Notes: generated by a model not told the origin, from the sequence alone. A stretch of 12,013 bases of DNA from CAWVVV01 sp964629165 (GCA_964629165.1 CAZVQJ010000078.1:1-12013), one strand, 5' to 3'; shown: positions 1 to 8,314, numbered from the stretch's first letter. Numbers and translations: made by a program.

Positions 1-295
1 CGGATTGCATTCGGCGCAGATGGTCTACCGCCTCGGCGAAAGCGAGTTCGTGCGACGGCTGGAACCGATCTCTTGCGCTTTCGCAAGCGGCTGGATGATG
101 ACCCGGGCGGCCCGCCGGAGCCGTTCGTTCGACCGGGGGTTCGTCTTATCCGATCATGCCGACTGGGAGGGACTTGTCGGTGCCGTTCGGGCGACGGGCG
201 CAGGGCGGATTCTGGTCACGCATGGGGAGACGCAGGTCTTCGCTCGGTGGCTGAAGGAATCGGGTTGGGACGCCGCGCCGGTCGAGGCCGGTTGA
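1..295 (+). CDS. Ligase-associated MBL/beta-CASP DNA exonuclease, C-terminal fragment
   Basis: This is the last ~97 codons of a gene whose start lies left of the window; the frame is open from base 2 to the TGA at 293-295. The fragment carries the C-terminal metallo-beta-lactamase/beta-CASP signatures: SDHADW, whose His corresponds to the motif B metal ligand region, and VTHGE, corresponding to motif C, about 25 residues later. The segment between them matches the family encoded next to bacterial ATP-dependent ligases. Known family members are metal-dependent DNA exonucleases (COG1236-like, the 'ligase-associated DNA damage response exonuclease'). The ligase follows 91 bases downstream in the same direction, which supports the assignment and suggests co-transcription. 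A general RNA-processing MBL nuclease is the alternative, but the neighbour makes it less likely. The catalytic HxHxDH motif should be off-window and cannot be checked. Confidence 0.88.
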   Translation, partial: GLHSAQMVYRLGESEFVRRLEPISCAFASGWMMTRAARRSRSFDRGFVLSDHADWEGLVGAVRATGAGRILVTHGETQVFARWLKESGWDAAPVEAG

Positions 296-386
296 CCGCC
301 GCGCTGGCAACGAAAACGGTACGCGGCGGGAGCGACTGCGCCCATTCGATTTGCGGAGGCGACGAACTTCGCCACTTTCACGGCCC

Positions 387-1976
387 ATGCGCCGGTTTAC
401 GCAGTTGTATGTCGAACTCGATGAATCGAACGCAACGACGGCCAAGCTGGCGGCACTGAAGCGCTATTTCCGGGAGGCCCCTGCGGCGGACGCAGCGTGG
501 GCGCTGTGGTTTCTCATGGGCAGGCGTCTGCGGTCCATCGTCCGTTCGCGCGACCTGCGTCAGTGGGTGGGATCCGCGACCGATTTCCCGGCCTGGCTGG
601 TGGATGCGTGTTACGAGCGGGTGGGCGATGCCGCCGAGGTGGTCAGTCTGCTCCTGCCCGCCAACAGCGGCGACGGCACCGCCAGTTCCCTCTGCACGAT
701 CGTGACCGAGCACGTTCAGGCGTTGGGAGATTGGGACCCTCCGGTTCAGTTTCAACTGCTGCGTGAGCAATGGCTGCTACTGAATCGCTCCCAGGCGTTT
801 GTCTTTCACAAGCTCCTGACCGGGAACTTCCGCGTGGGCGTCTCCCGGAGCCTCGTCACGCGTGCACTCGCGGAAGTCGCCGGCGTGGAGCGAGAGGTGA
901 TGGCACACCGGCTGATGGGGAACTGGCAGCCGGCACCCTCATTTTTCGAGCAAATCCTGAGGGGGGAGATGGAGGACGAAGGAACCTCCCGCCCGTATCC
1001 ATTCTTTCTCGCCAGCCCGTTGGATCGTGGAGCGAATCTCGGCGAACCGGATGCATGGCAGGTCGAATGGAAATGGGATGGCATCCGGGCGCAGCTGATC
1101 AAGCGGCGGGGCGAAATTCACCTCTGGTCCCGCGGCGACGAATCGCTCGTGGAACAATTCCCCGAAATCGTGCAGGCCGCCGCGTATTTGCCGGATGGGA
1201 CGGTTCTCGATGGTGAAATCCTGATATGGTCGGAAGGGGATGACTCACCATCCGGATTCGAGGTTTTGCAGACGCGAATTGGGCGCAAACGCCTCAGCGC
1301 ACGGATCCTCGCGGAGGCCCCGGCCGTCTTTCAGGCGTACGATCTTCTCGAAGCGACGGGCGTTGACCTTCGAAAAGATCTCCTCGTCGAGAGGCGGGCA
1401 AAGCTGGAAGCGGTGGTCGTTCCACTTCGACAACCGGCGCTGAAGGTGTCTCCCGTGGTCGAAGCAGCCGACTGGACGGCGTATGAAACGCTCTGGCACA
1501 CTGCGCGCGATCGGGGGGTGGAAGGTTTTATCCTCAAGCGCAGAAACAGTCCCTATCGTGCGGGACGCGTTCGCGGCGATTGGTGGAAATGGAAGGTGGA
1601 TCCTCTCACCGCTGATCTTGTTCTGCTCTATGCGCAGGCCGGGCACGGTCGGCGGGCTTCGCTCTTTACAGATTACACCTTGGGAGCGTGGGACGGGGAC
1701 CGTCTTGTCACCGTGGCAAAGGCCTTCACAGGGCTGACGATGGACGAAATCGAAGAGATCGATAAATGGGTGAAGACGCACACTCTCGCCAAGCGGGGAC
1801 CGATCCGGACCGTGCCGCCTACCCTGGTATTCGAAATTGCCTTCGATGCGGTGCGGGAGTCGCGACGACACAAGAGCGGTCTCGCGTTGCGCTTCCCGCG
1901 GATCAGCCGCTGGCGGCAGGACAAACGGACGGAAGAGGCCGATTCCGTCGAGACCCTTCGACGCTTGCTGCCGTGA
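387..1976 (+). CDS. ATP-dependent DNA ligase of the Lhr/exonuclease-associated family
   Basis: A 529-residue ATP-dependent ligase that seals DNA nicks through a ligase-AMP intermediate. Visible nucleotidyltransferase motifs: motif I EWKWDGIR with adenylated Lys229, motif III LDGEIL with Glu277, motif IV EGFILKR at 379-385, and motif V WWKWKVD at 399-405. Residues ~1-200 form the alpha-helical DNA-binding domain, ~205-410 the adenylation domain and ~415-529 the OB domain. There is no polymerase or phosphoesterase domain, so it is not LigD. The ATG at 387 is preferred because the protein then begins MRRFTQLY, like other members of this family. A TTG at 351 would add 12 arginine-rich residues. 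The only Shine-Dalgarno-like GGAGG (354-358) is too far from 387 to decide the start. The preceding exonuclease gene places it in the repair cluster known from Pseudomonas putida and others. It ends 27 bases before the convergent lipA. Confidence 0.93.
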   Translation: MRRFTQLYVELDESNATTAKLAALKRYFREAPAADAAWALWFLMGRRLRSIVRSRDLRQWVGSATDFPAWLVDACYERVGDAAEVVSLLLPANSGDGTASSLCTIVTEHVQALGDWDPPVQFQLLREQWLLLNRSQAFVFHKLLTGNFRVGVSRSLVTRALAEVAGVEREVMAHRLMGNWQPAPSFFEQILRGEMEDEGTSRPYPFFLASPLDRGANLGEPDAWQVEWKWDGIRAQLIKRRGEIHLWSRGDESLVEQFPEIVQAAAYLPDGTVLDGEILIWSEGDDSPSGFEVLQTRIGRKRLSARILAEAPAVFQAYDLLEATGVDLRKDLLVERRAKLEAVVVPLRQPALKVSPVVEAADWTAYETLWHTARDRGVEGFILKRRNSPYRAGRVRGDWWKWKVDPLTADLVLLYAQAGHGRRASLFTDYTLGAWDGDRLVTVAKAFTGLTMDEIEEIDKWVKTHTLAKRGPIRTVPPTLVFEIAFDAVRESRRHKSGLALRFPRISRWRQDKRTEEADSVETLRRLLP

Positions 1977-2003
1977 AAAGTTTTCCGAGGAAATGTTCGG
2001 CTC

Positions 2004-2891
2004 TTAATTACCCGCGAGGGCGGCCAGCGCCTCCTGCTTCTTGCCGAAACGATCGCTTTGCTCATCGGCGTGGTAGCTCGAACGGACAAGCGGTCCCGAC
2101 TCGACGACGCCGATGCCGAGTCCGAGCGCAACCTGCTTCCAGTGATCGAACTCCTGAGGAGGTACCCAGCGGTGCATCTTCCGGTGTTCGCGGGAAGGCG
2201 CGAGGTATTGTCCGATCGTGAGGATATCGAGGCCGATGGAGGCCATGTGTTCAAGGCACTGTTCGATCTCGTGCGCTTCTTCCCCAATGCCGAGCATGAT
2301 GCCACTTTTGGTGGTGAAACCGCGGCCCTTGGCGTGGACGAGGACCTTCGTCGTGACCTCCCATGAAGCGGTTTTGCGAACCGGACGCTGGAGGCGGTAG
2401 ACGGTCTCGAAATTATGATTCAGAATATCGGGCCTCGCATCGAGGACGACGTCGAGTTGATCAGTGCGGCCGCGGAAGTCGGGGATGAGAACCTCGATGG
2501 CCGTTTCCGGATTGCGGTAGCGGATCGCCCGAATGGTCGCTGCCCAGACGGAGGCGCCGCCATCCTTGAGGTCGTCGCGGGCGACCGAGGTGACGACCGC
2601 GTGCCGGAGACCCATCTTCTCGATGGCTGCGGCGACTCGGGCCGGTTCGCCGAGGTCCAGCTCGCTCGGACGCCCCGTATTGATCGCACAGAACGTGCAG
2701 GCGCGCGTGCACGTATTGCCCAGGATCATGAGGGTGGCGGTGCGGCGCGACCAGCATTCTCCCATATTCGGGCATTGTGCGCTCTGGCAGACCGTGTGCA
2801 GGCCACTGGCGTCGACCAGTTCGCGGACCTTCTTGTACTCGGGACTCGAAGGTAGTTTTGCACGCAGCCAATTGGGTTTCCGCGGCTCCAT
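2004..2891 (-). CDS. lipA: Lipoyl synthase
   Basis: A radical-SAM enzyme of 295 residues that inserts two sulfurs into protein-bound octanoyl groups to make lipoyl cofactors of the 2-oxoacid dehydrogenases and the glycine cleavage H protein. Both iron-sulfur sites are complete: the auxiliary cluster cysteines Cys35, Cys40 and Cys46 (within CPNMGECW), and the radical-SAM CxxxCxxC at Cys61, Cys65 and Cys68 (CTRACTFC). The C-terminal RSSY motif at 270-273, whose serine ligates the auxiliary cluster, is present. The ATG at 2889-2891 gives MEPRKPNWLRAKLP, the usual start of the family. An in-frame GTG at 2925-2927 would add 12 residues and has a distant AAGGA, so it remains possible. It lies 91 bases downstream of lipB on the same strand and is probably its operon partner. 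Length and motifs are normal. Confidence 0.97.
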   Translation of the reverse strand: MEPRKPNWLRAKLPSSPEYKKVRELVDASGLHTVCQSAQCPNMGECWSRRTATLMILGNTCTRACTFCAINTGRPSELDLGEPARVAAAIEKMGLRHAVVTSVARDDLKDGGASVWAATIRAIRYRNPETAIEVLIPDFRGRTDQLDVVLDARPDILNHNFETVYRLQRPVRKTASWEVTTKVLVHAKGRGFTTKSGIMLGIGEEAHEIEQCLEHMASIGLDILTIGQYLAPSREHRKMHRWVPPQEFDHWKQVALGLGIGVVESGPLVRSSYHADEQSDRFGKKQEALAALAGN

Positions 2892-2982
2892 GTCCCGAAC
2901 CAAGGCAGAAGATCGGTGCTTTGTCACAAGAAAAGAACGTCCTTGGGCGCATTCTCCGCGGTTCCTCCGAAAAGGCGGAGTT

Positions 2983-3636
2983 TCAGCCGAAAAAGACGGA
3001 TCGAAAGGCCCGAATGACTGCGATCTCGACCGCTTGCCAAACGGGGGCGGTTCCGAGTTCGCGCTCCATCGACGTCACCGTGCCATCGGTCGAGGCAATG
3101 CCGCACGGCACAATGCCGGTGAAATGTTCAAGGTTCGGCTCAATATTCAAGGCGAAGCCGTGATAGGTGATCCAGCTGCGCACGGCCACTCCGATGGCGG
3201 CGATCTTGCGGTCGCCACACCAGATTCCGGTCATCCCCGGGCGCCGTCCCGCCTTCAGCCCGAAAGCATCGACAGCCTCGATGAGGACTTCTTCGAGGTT
3301 GCGGAGGTAGGCATGCAGGTCCCGTCGTTCTCGTAAATCGATGACCGCATATCCTACCAGCTGGCCGGGCCCGTGATAGGTGATATCACCGCCGCGGCTC
3401 GACCGATGAACCTCGATGCCGGCGGCCTCCACCGTGGGTGCGTCCCACAGCAGGTGCTCCTCCGCATGGTGGCGGGCTCCGATCGTGTAGACCGGCGGAT
3501 GTTCGACAAAGACCAGCGTATCGGCGATCTCGTTTCGTTTCCGCTTTTCGACGAGGACATGCTGACGCTCCACCGACTCCGCGTAGGGCACGAGGCCCCA
3601 GCGTTCCACTCGCCATGTGTGACGTGCAGTCTTCAT
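2983..3636 (-). CDS. lipB: Lipoyl(octanoyl) transferase
   Basis: A 217-residue octanoyltransferase that moves octanoate from acyl carrier protein to the lipoyl domains of target enzymes, providing the substrate for LipA. The family signature RGGDITYHGPGQ lies at residues 81-92. The catalytic dyad is Lys144 in GDRKIAAIG and Cys178 in PCGI, matching Lys135 and Cys169 of the E. coli enzyme. The start is the ATG at 3634-3636, giving MKTARHTWRVERWG. The open frame extends to 4032, but that part is antisense to the divergent TolC-like gene and shows no LipB similarity. No strong Shine-Dalgarno sequence precedes the start. Together with lipA it forms a complete de novo lipoylation pair; no lipoate-scavenging lplA is visible here. 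Confidence 0.96.
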   Translation of the reverse strand: MKTARHTWRVERWGLVPYAESVERQHVLVEKRKRNEIADTLVFVEHPPVYTIGARHHAEEHLLWDAPTVEAAGIEVHRSSRGGDITYHGPGQLVGYAVIDLRERRDLHAYLRNLEEVLIEAVDAFGLKAGRRPGMTGIWCGDRKIAAIGVAVRSWITYHGFALNIEPNLEHFTGIVPCGIASTDGTVTSMERELGTAPVWQAVEIAVIRAFRSVFFG

Positions 3637-3829
3637 GAGCGGCAGGCTGCTCTGAACGGGGAGCCCGAACAAACGAATTCTTTCACCTCTCCATGACCGG
3701 TTCGAGGTGCCGCTTTCCCTTTCTGCTCTGCCCGCGCGCCCGTCGAAGAACGAATTGCCGGGGCCTCTGGACTTCTGAAAATGGAGTTTGACCGCGTTTC
3801 GCCTCACGGCGGAAATGGCGGGAGCTTCC
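3637..3829. promoter_or_regulatory. Divergent intergenic region between lipB and the exporter operon
   Basis: These 193 bases separate the divergent starts of lipB and the TolC-like gene, so promoters for both units are expected here. I see no clear sigma70 boxes and no convincing operator palindrome; the region's role is inferred from gene orientation alone. A GGGAG at about 3819-3823 sits suitably upstream of the ATG at 3830 and supports that start for the TolC-like gene. Confidence 0.35.
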
Positions 3830-5179
3830 ATGGATGTTTCAAAAGCGTTAAGACTGGGCGTGGCATTGTTCGCGCTGACCCCAATGCGGATGCTGTCGGC
3901 AGAGATCGATGTATTGTATCCCGAGGAGGTTTTCCCGCAATTGCGACCCCTCCTGGAATCAGCCGTCGAGAACGCGCCCAACCTGCGTTCACAGCTGGCC
4001 TTGATCGATGAACACCGGGGGGAAGGGATCATCCGGCAGTCGGCCGGAAATGCCCGTTTGCGTTTCGAAGGGCGCCTCCTTGGCGGCTATGAAATGCGCT
4101 CGGAAGCTCCCGCAAACGGCGACCGCTCCGGTGCGATCGGCACTCTCGACGGGAACCTCTGGTGGGAAAAACCAATCTTTGCGTGGGGAAATATCGAACG
4201 GCTCGCCCGGATGGGCGAATTGGGGGTCGAAGCCGGACGTCTTGCCTATGCGGACGTGGTGCGGATGCACCTGAACGAGGTTCGCGACACCTTCCTGCGC
4301 TGGCAGTTGGCAGAACGTCAGATGCGCCTTCTCGACGAGAATGTCTTGCTGGCGGCCCGTATCGTGAGCAATCAGCGCGAGTTGCTCGAGGCCGGTCGCG
4401 TTGCCGAGACGCAGGTCCTCGACCTCGAGGCGCGCCTTCAGGAAACAGAGGAGGAGCGCATGCTTTTTGAACGGGAGCGCCAGTATTTCCGGGATCACCT
4501 CGAAGTGCTCGTCGGCGACGCCGAGGCGGTCGCGCGCATCGGCATGATCGATTTTCCGGATTTTCAGCTGCCGGAGGGCCATGTCGAGGCGTGGACGTCG
4601 GTGCTCAAAGAGACCACCTTTGATCACCCGGGGGTGGCTCGGGAACGACGATACGCCGAAATCGACGCGACCTACGCAGAGGTGGTGGCCAACAACCAAC
4701 GCCCGTCGGTGGATCTGGTCGCGGGTCTGGTGTCCGACCGGGTCGATTCGGCCAATATTGACGATTCTGCCCTGCGCCTCGTCAGCTACGTCGGGCTGCA
4801 GGTCCGCTGGAACATCTTCGACGGGCGACGCAGCGAAGGGGAGCGCATGGTGGCGCTCGCCCGCAAGCGTGCACGGGAAGCCCGGCTCGAAGCGGCGGAG
4901 GCCGAACTTCGCGATCAGGCGGGACGGCTGGTCGCCAATCTTCGCCTTCATCAAGCGCAGGTCGATGTTCGTACCCAGCGAGCGGCGATCCTGAGCCGTC
5001 GCCTTGCGCTCGCCGAAAACCCGGGCACGGGTGGCCGGATTGCACCACTGGAACACCTTGAACTGCGCCTCGATTTTCTTGCGGCTGAACAGCGCACGCT
5101 CGACGCCAAGGCCAACTATCTGACAACGCTCACTCAGCTCGCCGCCCTTATCTTCCGCGATCCCGTCGCGGATTTGTAA
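3830..5179 (+). CDS. TolC-family outer-membrane efflux protein
   Basis: A 449-residue outer-membrane channel component of a tripartite exporter. The ATG at 3830 gives a typical Sec signal peptide (MDVSKALRLG, then a hydrophobic stretch) with a likely cleavage after LSA near residue 23. There is no lipobox cysteine. The mature protein is rich in long alpha-helical, Glu/Arg-heavy segments, as expected for the periplasmic tunnel. Two outer-membrane efflux repeats are recognisable: one begins around EKPIFAWGNIERL and the second around VRWNIFDGRRSEGE, each followed by a long helix. In-frame TTG (3788) and ATG (3815) codons further upstream would put extra residues before the signal peptide and are disfavoured. 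The adaptor gene follows after 22 bases. The substrate cannot be read from the sequence. Confidence 0.9.
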   Translation: MDVSKALRLGVALFALTPMRMLSAEIDVLYPEEVFPQLRPLLESAVENAPNLRSQLALIDEHRGEGIIRQSAGNARLRFEGRLLGGYEMRSEAPANGDRSGAIGTLDGNLWWEKPIFAWGNIERLARMGELGVEAGRLAYADVVRMHLNEVRDTFLRWQLAERQMRLLDENVLLAARIVSNQRELLEAGRVAETQVLDLEARLQETEEERMLFERERQYFRDHLEVLVGDAEAVARIGMIDFPDFQLPEGHVEAWTSVLKETTFDHPGVARERRYAEIDATYAEVVANNQRPSVDLVAGLVSDRVDSANIDDSALRLVSYVGLQVRWNIFDGRRSEGERMVALARKRAREARLEAAEAELRDQAGRLVANLRLHQAQVDVRTQRAAILSRRLALAENPGTGGRIAPLEHLELRLDFLAAEQRTLDAKANYLTTLTQLAALIFRDPVADL

Positions 5180-5201
5180 GGGGGGAGGGCGCCCACCTGC
5201 G

Positions 5202-6299
5202 ATGAAACGACTCCTCTGGCCAATCCTCGCCATCCTCATGATGGCCGCTGCTGGATTGTGGTGGCGCGTTCATTCGGTTCCCGCCGTTATTACCGCCATT
5301 GCGGAAAGTGGAACGGCTGTCGATGCCGTTACCGGAACGGTGAAGGTCTTCGCCAGCCTCGACCTGAAGGTGCAGACCGAGCGGGAGGGACGCTTGGTCG
5401 AGTTGCTGGTGGCTGTGGGCACCAAGGTAGACGAAGGACAGCTCATGGCGGTTCAGGACAGCCGGGATCTGGAGTTTCAGATTGCGGAAGAGCGTGTGCG
5501 GCGGGACGCCGCTTTGGCGCGGGCGGCGATTCCGAAACCACGCACCTTTGATATCGAAACGCTGGAACGTGAGGTGGAGGCACTGCGGATGGAAGTGGAC
5601 CTCGGCCAGTCGCCCCGCAGCCGGCTCGAGCAATTGGAGCGGGAGCTCGGGAAGCAACGGGCGTGGCTCGCAAACGAGGAGATTGCGGAAAAGCAAGACG
5701 CTGGAGTGCTCCAGGCCCGGGTCGCGCAGCTCGAATACGAGGCCGGGAAAATGCAGATTACGGCCCCTTTCGAGGGGGAAGTCGTCGAGATTTACGTGAC
5801 GGAGGGGACCCAGATGGACCGCAATGCAGATCTGCTTCGCCTCATTTCTTTCGGACGGACGGTGGAAATGGAGTTAAATGAGGAAGACATGGGAGGCGCC
5901 GCACCCGGTCAGCGGGTCACGCTGCGCTTGGCGAGCTACGGCGACCGCGAGTTTACGGGCACCGTCAGTTCGCTCGGAGCGACAGCGGATGCGGAGCAGA
6001 AGACGCGCAAGTTGTTCGTCGAGATCGGGGGCGATCAAAGCCTGCTCGTTCCCGGCCTGACTGGCGAAGGCTATCTTGTGAAACAGGAGCGCGCGGAGGC
6101 GGTCCTCATTCCCCGCCGAGCTCTGCGCGGGAACCGGGTGTGGGTGGTGAATGCTGGCCGGGTCGAGATTCGCGAGGTCCAACCAGGCTACCTTTCTCTT
6201 CACCGGGCGGAGATCCTCAATGGCCTGGAGGTGGGCGAAAAAGTGGTCACCGGCGAGCATGACTCGCTTGCACCCGGGCAGCGTGTGCGGGAGCGCTGA
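5202..6299 (+). CDS. HlyD/MacA-type periplasmic adaptor (membrane fusion protein)
   Basis: A 365-residue adaptor expected to bridge the inner-membrane ABC permease and the TolC-like channel. Residues ~4-22 are an uncleaved N-terminal membrane anchor (LLWPILAILMMAAAGLWW). They are followed by a first lipoyl half-motif (~50-85, with EGRLVELLVAVGTKVDEG), a Glu/Arg-rich alpha-helical hairpin (~88-183) and a second lipoyl half (TAPFEGEVVEIYVTEGTQMD, ~187-206). A beta-barrel (~220-290) and a membrane-proximal domain complete it. A purine-rich GGGGGGAGG run at 5180-5188 precedes the ATG by about 13 bases, somewhat distant for a ribosome-binding site but the best candidate. The gene lies 22 bases after the TolC-like gene and 18 bases before the permease. 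It most resembles MacA/DevB-like adaptors of ABC exporters; an RND adaptor is unlikely because no RND pump is present. Confidence 0.92.
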   Translation: MKRLLWPILAILMMAAAGLWWRVHSVPAVITAIAESGTAVDAVTGTVKVFASLDLKVQTEREGRLVELLVAVGTKVDEGQLMAVQDSRDLEFQIAEERVRRDAALARAAIPKPRTFDIETLEREVEALRMEVDLGQSPRSRLEQLERELGKQRAWLANEEIAEKQDAGVLQARVAQLEYEAGKMQITAPFEGEVVEIYVTEGTQMDRNADLLRLISFGRTVEMELNEEDMGGAAPGQRVTLRLASYGDREFTGTVSSLGATADAEQKTRKLFVEIGGDQSLLVPGLTGEGYLVKQERAEAVLIPRRALRGNRVWVVNAGRVEIREVQPGYLSLHRAEILNGLEVGEKVVTGEHDSLAPGQRVRER

Positions 6300-6317
6300 T
6301 TCCGGTCCTTTCTGATC

Positions 6318-7574
6318 ATGCGCCGCCCCAATTTCGAGATCGCCCTGCGCTTCCTCCTCGCAAAACGGCGGGCGATGTTGATGAGCCTCGCCGGGATCGT
6401 TTTCGGCGTCGCGTTTTTCATTGTGACGCAGGCGCAAACGGGCGGATTTCAGCGCTTCTTTGTCAGTACCATCCTGGGCACGAACGGCGCGTTGCGGATC
6501 CAGGATCGGTTCCAGGACACCGTCACGTCGATCATCGCGCGTTCGGAAGGCGGCGATGCCGAAATGGAAATCGCCCTGCGGGAGGGCCAGACGTACGTGC
6601 CCGGTATCCAGCAACCGCAGGAGGTGCTCGCAGCGGTTCGCGCCTTCGAGACGGTGACCGGCGCGGCCCCCGTTCTCCGCGGTAACGTCGAGATACGTTC
6701 CGGCTTCAAGACCGACAGTGGACGCCTGCATGGCATCGACCTCGACAGCTATCTCGAGGTCTCCGAACTGGCCTCCCAGACGCCTCCCGGAGAAATCGAG
6801 ACCTTTTCGCGCACGGGCGACGGTATTTTGATCGGACGTTTGCTCGCGGAACGCCTCGAAGTGCGCACAGGAGATCCTGTCTTTCTCCGCGGTGCCAGCG
6901 GTAATCAGTTTCGCTTTCGTGTCTGCGGGATATTTTCAACCGGGATCGAATTGGTCGATAAGGCATATTTTTATGCGCATCTTCGCAGTGTGCGCAGCGT
7001 GCTGGAAGAATGGAACGATGTCACCTACCTGCAGGTCTCGGTCGAGGACCCCGCCGGGGCGCCGGCGCTCGCGCGCCACATGGAGGAAACTCTCGGGCAT
7101 ATCGTCGCGAGCTGGCAGGAGCGGGAGCGCTCATGGCTGGAGGTCTTTCGTGTCCTTCGCCTCTCATCAGCGATCAGCATGTCGACGATCATCCTCATCG
7201 CCGGTCTCGGCATGTTCAATACGCTCGCGATCATCGTGATGGAACGGTCGCGGGAAATCGCCATCCTGCGCGCGATCGGCTATACACGTTCGGACATCCT
7301 GCGCATCTTCCTCTACCAGGGTGCGATTATCTATGGCCTCGGCCTCTCCATCGGAGCGGTTGCGGGTTCGGGTCTGACGGCCCTCATCGCGTCGTTGCCA
7401 ATCCGGATTCGAGGCATCTTTGCGACCGATCATTTTATCATGGAGTGGTCGGTGACCCATTATCTATGGGCGGCTCTTGTGACAGGGCTGGTTGTTTTCA
7501 TGGCCAGCCTTCTTCCGGCCCGACGCGCGGCAGGGATTGAACCAGGAACTGTCATTCGAGGGACATCCGGATGA
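6318..7574 (+). CDS. FtsX/MacB-type ABC transporter permease (DevC/LolC-like)
   Basis: A 418-residue type VII (mechanotransmission) ABC permease. The topology reads as one N-terminal transmembrane helix (~18-38), a large periplasmic domain (~40-280) and three C-terminal helices (~284-308, ~330-358 and ~381-402). The conserved cytoplasmic segment ERSREIAILRAIGYT (309-323) after the second helix contacts the ATPase, and the C-terminal LPARRAAGIEP motif is typical of the family. Unlike MacB it has no fused ATPase; the separate ATPase gene overlaps its stop codon. With only one permease gene the complex is presumably a homodimer, unlike the LolC/LolE heterodimer. The adjoining adaptor and TolC-like genes argue for export across the envelope rather than lipoprotein release alone. 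The substrate is unknown. Confidence 0.92.
   Translation: MRRPNFEIALRFLLAKRRAMLMSLAGIVFGVAFFIVTQAQTGGFQRFFVSTILGTNGALRIQDRFQDTVTSIIARSEGGDAEMEIALREGQTYVPGIQQPQEVLAAVRAFETVTGAAPVLRGNVEIRSGFKTDSGRLHGIDLDSYLEVSELASQTPPGEIETFSRTGDGILIGRLLAERLEVRTGDPVFLRGASGNQFRFRVCGIFSTGIELVDKAYFYAHLRSVRSVLEEWNDVTYLQVSVEDPAGAPALARHMEETLGHIVASWQERERSWLEVFRVLRLSSAISMSTIILIAGLGMFNTLAIIVMERSREIAILRAIGYTRSDILRIFLYQGAIIYGLGLSIGAVAGSGLTALIASLPIRIRGIFATDHFIMEWSVTHYLWAALVTGLVVFMASLLPARRAAGIEPGTVIRGTSG
7571..7574 (+). promoter_or_regulatory. ATGA start-stop overlap (translational coupling)
   Basis: The ATPase start codon ATG (7571-7573) overlaps the permease stop TGA (7572-7574). Such overlaps usually give coupled translation and balanced amounts of the two ABC subunits. 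This supports the ATPase start and the single-operon reading. Confidence 0.85.
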
Positions 7575-8287
7575 AGGACGAGTCCCCGCAAGCTCACCGC
7601 AGGGTCACCGCAGACCCGGTATTGCGCGTCGCCGGTCTCCAGCGGTGGCTGGGAGTGGGCGCCAACCGGAACCACGTGCTCAAGGGCCTCCACTTCAGCC
7701 TTGAGGCGAAGAAGGTCTACGCCGTTGTCGGTCCAAGCGGATGCGGAAAAAGCACGCTGCTCTACCTCCTCGGGTTGCTCGACCGCCCGGACGGCGGAGA
7801 GATCTACCTGGGAGGCCGCCGGGTTGATAGCGCAGCCGATCATGAACGGACGCGGTTGCGGGCAAAGGAGCTGGGCTTTGTCTTTCAGTTTCACTTCCTC
7901 CTCGCCGAGTTCACGGCGCGCGAGAACATCATGCTGCCGATGTTGAAGAGCGGCCTCGGTGCCGGGGCCGCGGGCGATCGGGCGGATCGCCTCCTGGCTG
8001 ACGTCGGCCTCCAGTCCCGCTCCCGGAACCGGGGAAACGAGCTGTCGGGAGGCGAACAACAACGGGTGGCCGTGGCGCGTGCGCTCGCGAATGAGCCCCG
8101 TCTCGTGCTCGCCGACGAACCGACTGGAAACCTCGATCTCCGGAGCTCGACCGCCCTCTTCGAACTCCTCCAACGCGTCGCCCACGAGAGCGGCAAGACG
8201 GTCCTCATCGTCACGCACAACCTCGATCTCGCCGGTAAATGCGATCACGTCCTCGAAATGCGCGACGGACGCATGCTCGAATTGTAA
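7571..8287 (+). CDS. LolD/DevA-like ABC transporter ATPase
   Basis: A 238-residue cytoplasmic nucleotide-binding subunit energising the preceding permease. All ABC motifs are intact: Walker A GPSGCGKST (54-62), Q-loop FQFHFLLAEFT with Gln106, signature LSGGEQQR (158-165), Walker B LVLADEP with catalytic Glu183, D-loop GNLD, and switch His216 in VTHN. The Q-loop FQFHFLL is closer to LolD than to MacB, where FQRYHLL is usual. The ~15-residue N-terminal extension before the first strand is polar and poorly conserved. It is the last gene of the four-gene exporter operon; a convergent gene ends 27 bases after its stop. The order adaptor-permease-ATPase matches cyanobacterial devBCA, but the substrate need not be the same. 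Confidence 0.95.
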   Translation: MKDESPQAHRRVTADPVLRVAGLQRWLGVGANRNHVLKGLHFSLEAKKVYAVVGPSGCGKSTLLYLLGLLDRPDGGEIYLGGRRVDSAADHERTRLRAKELGFVFQFHFLLAEFTARENIMLPMLKSGLGAGAAGDRADRLLADVGLQSRSRNRGNELSGGEQQRVAVARALANEPRLVLADEPTGNLDLRSSTALFELLQRVAHESGKTVLIVTHNLDLAGKCDHVLEMRDGRMLEL

Positions 8288-8314
8288 TTCAAACGCAAAG
8301 CGGGAACGCCTTGA

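Noticed and set aside
1977..2003. Possible bidirectional terminator between the ligase and lipA
   Set aside because: Only a 4-bp CCGA/TCGG pairing with an eight-base loop is found and no U-tract, too weak to call.
1245..2305. Minus-strand open frames across the ligase and into lipA
   Set aside because: They overlap the well-supported ligase and LipA coding sequences in other frames and show no family features.
3755..3781. Possible sigma70 promoter for the exporter (TTGCCG, ~16 bases, GAAAAT)
   Set aside because: The -10 match is poor and such matches occur by chance; not strong enough to annotate.
3637..4032. N-terminal extension of LipB reaching 4032
   Set aside because: The extra ~130 residues are antisense to the divergent TolC-like gene and its promoter region; LipB family proteins start at about the ATG at 3636.
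3989..5239. Long (416-codon) open frame antisense to the TolC-like gene
   Set aside because: It mirrors the TolC-like coding sequence in a GC-rich genome, its composition (His/Arg/Pro-rich) is typical of an antisense shadow, and no domain is recognisable.
5874..6731. 285-codon minus-strand open frame across the adaptor and permease genes
   Set aside because: It is antisense to two well-supported genes; no signal peptide, domain or ribosome-binding site.
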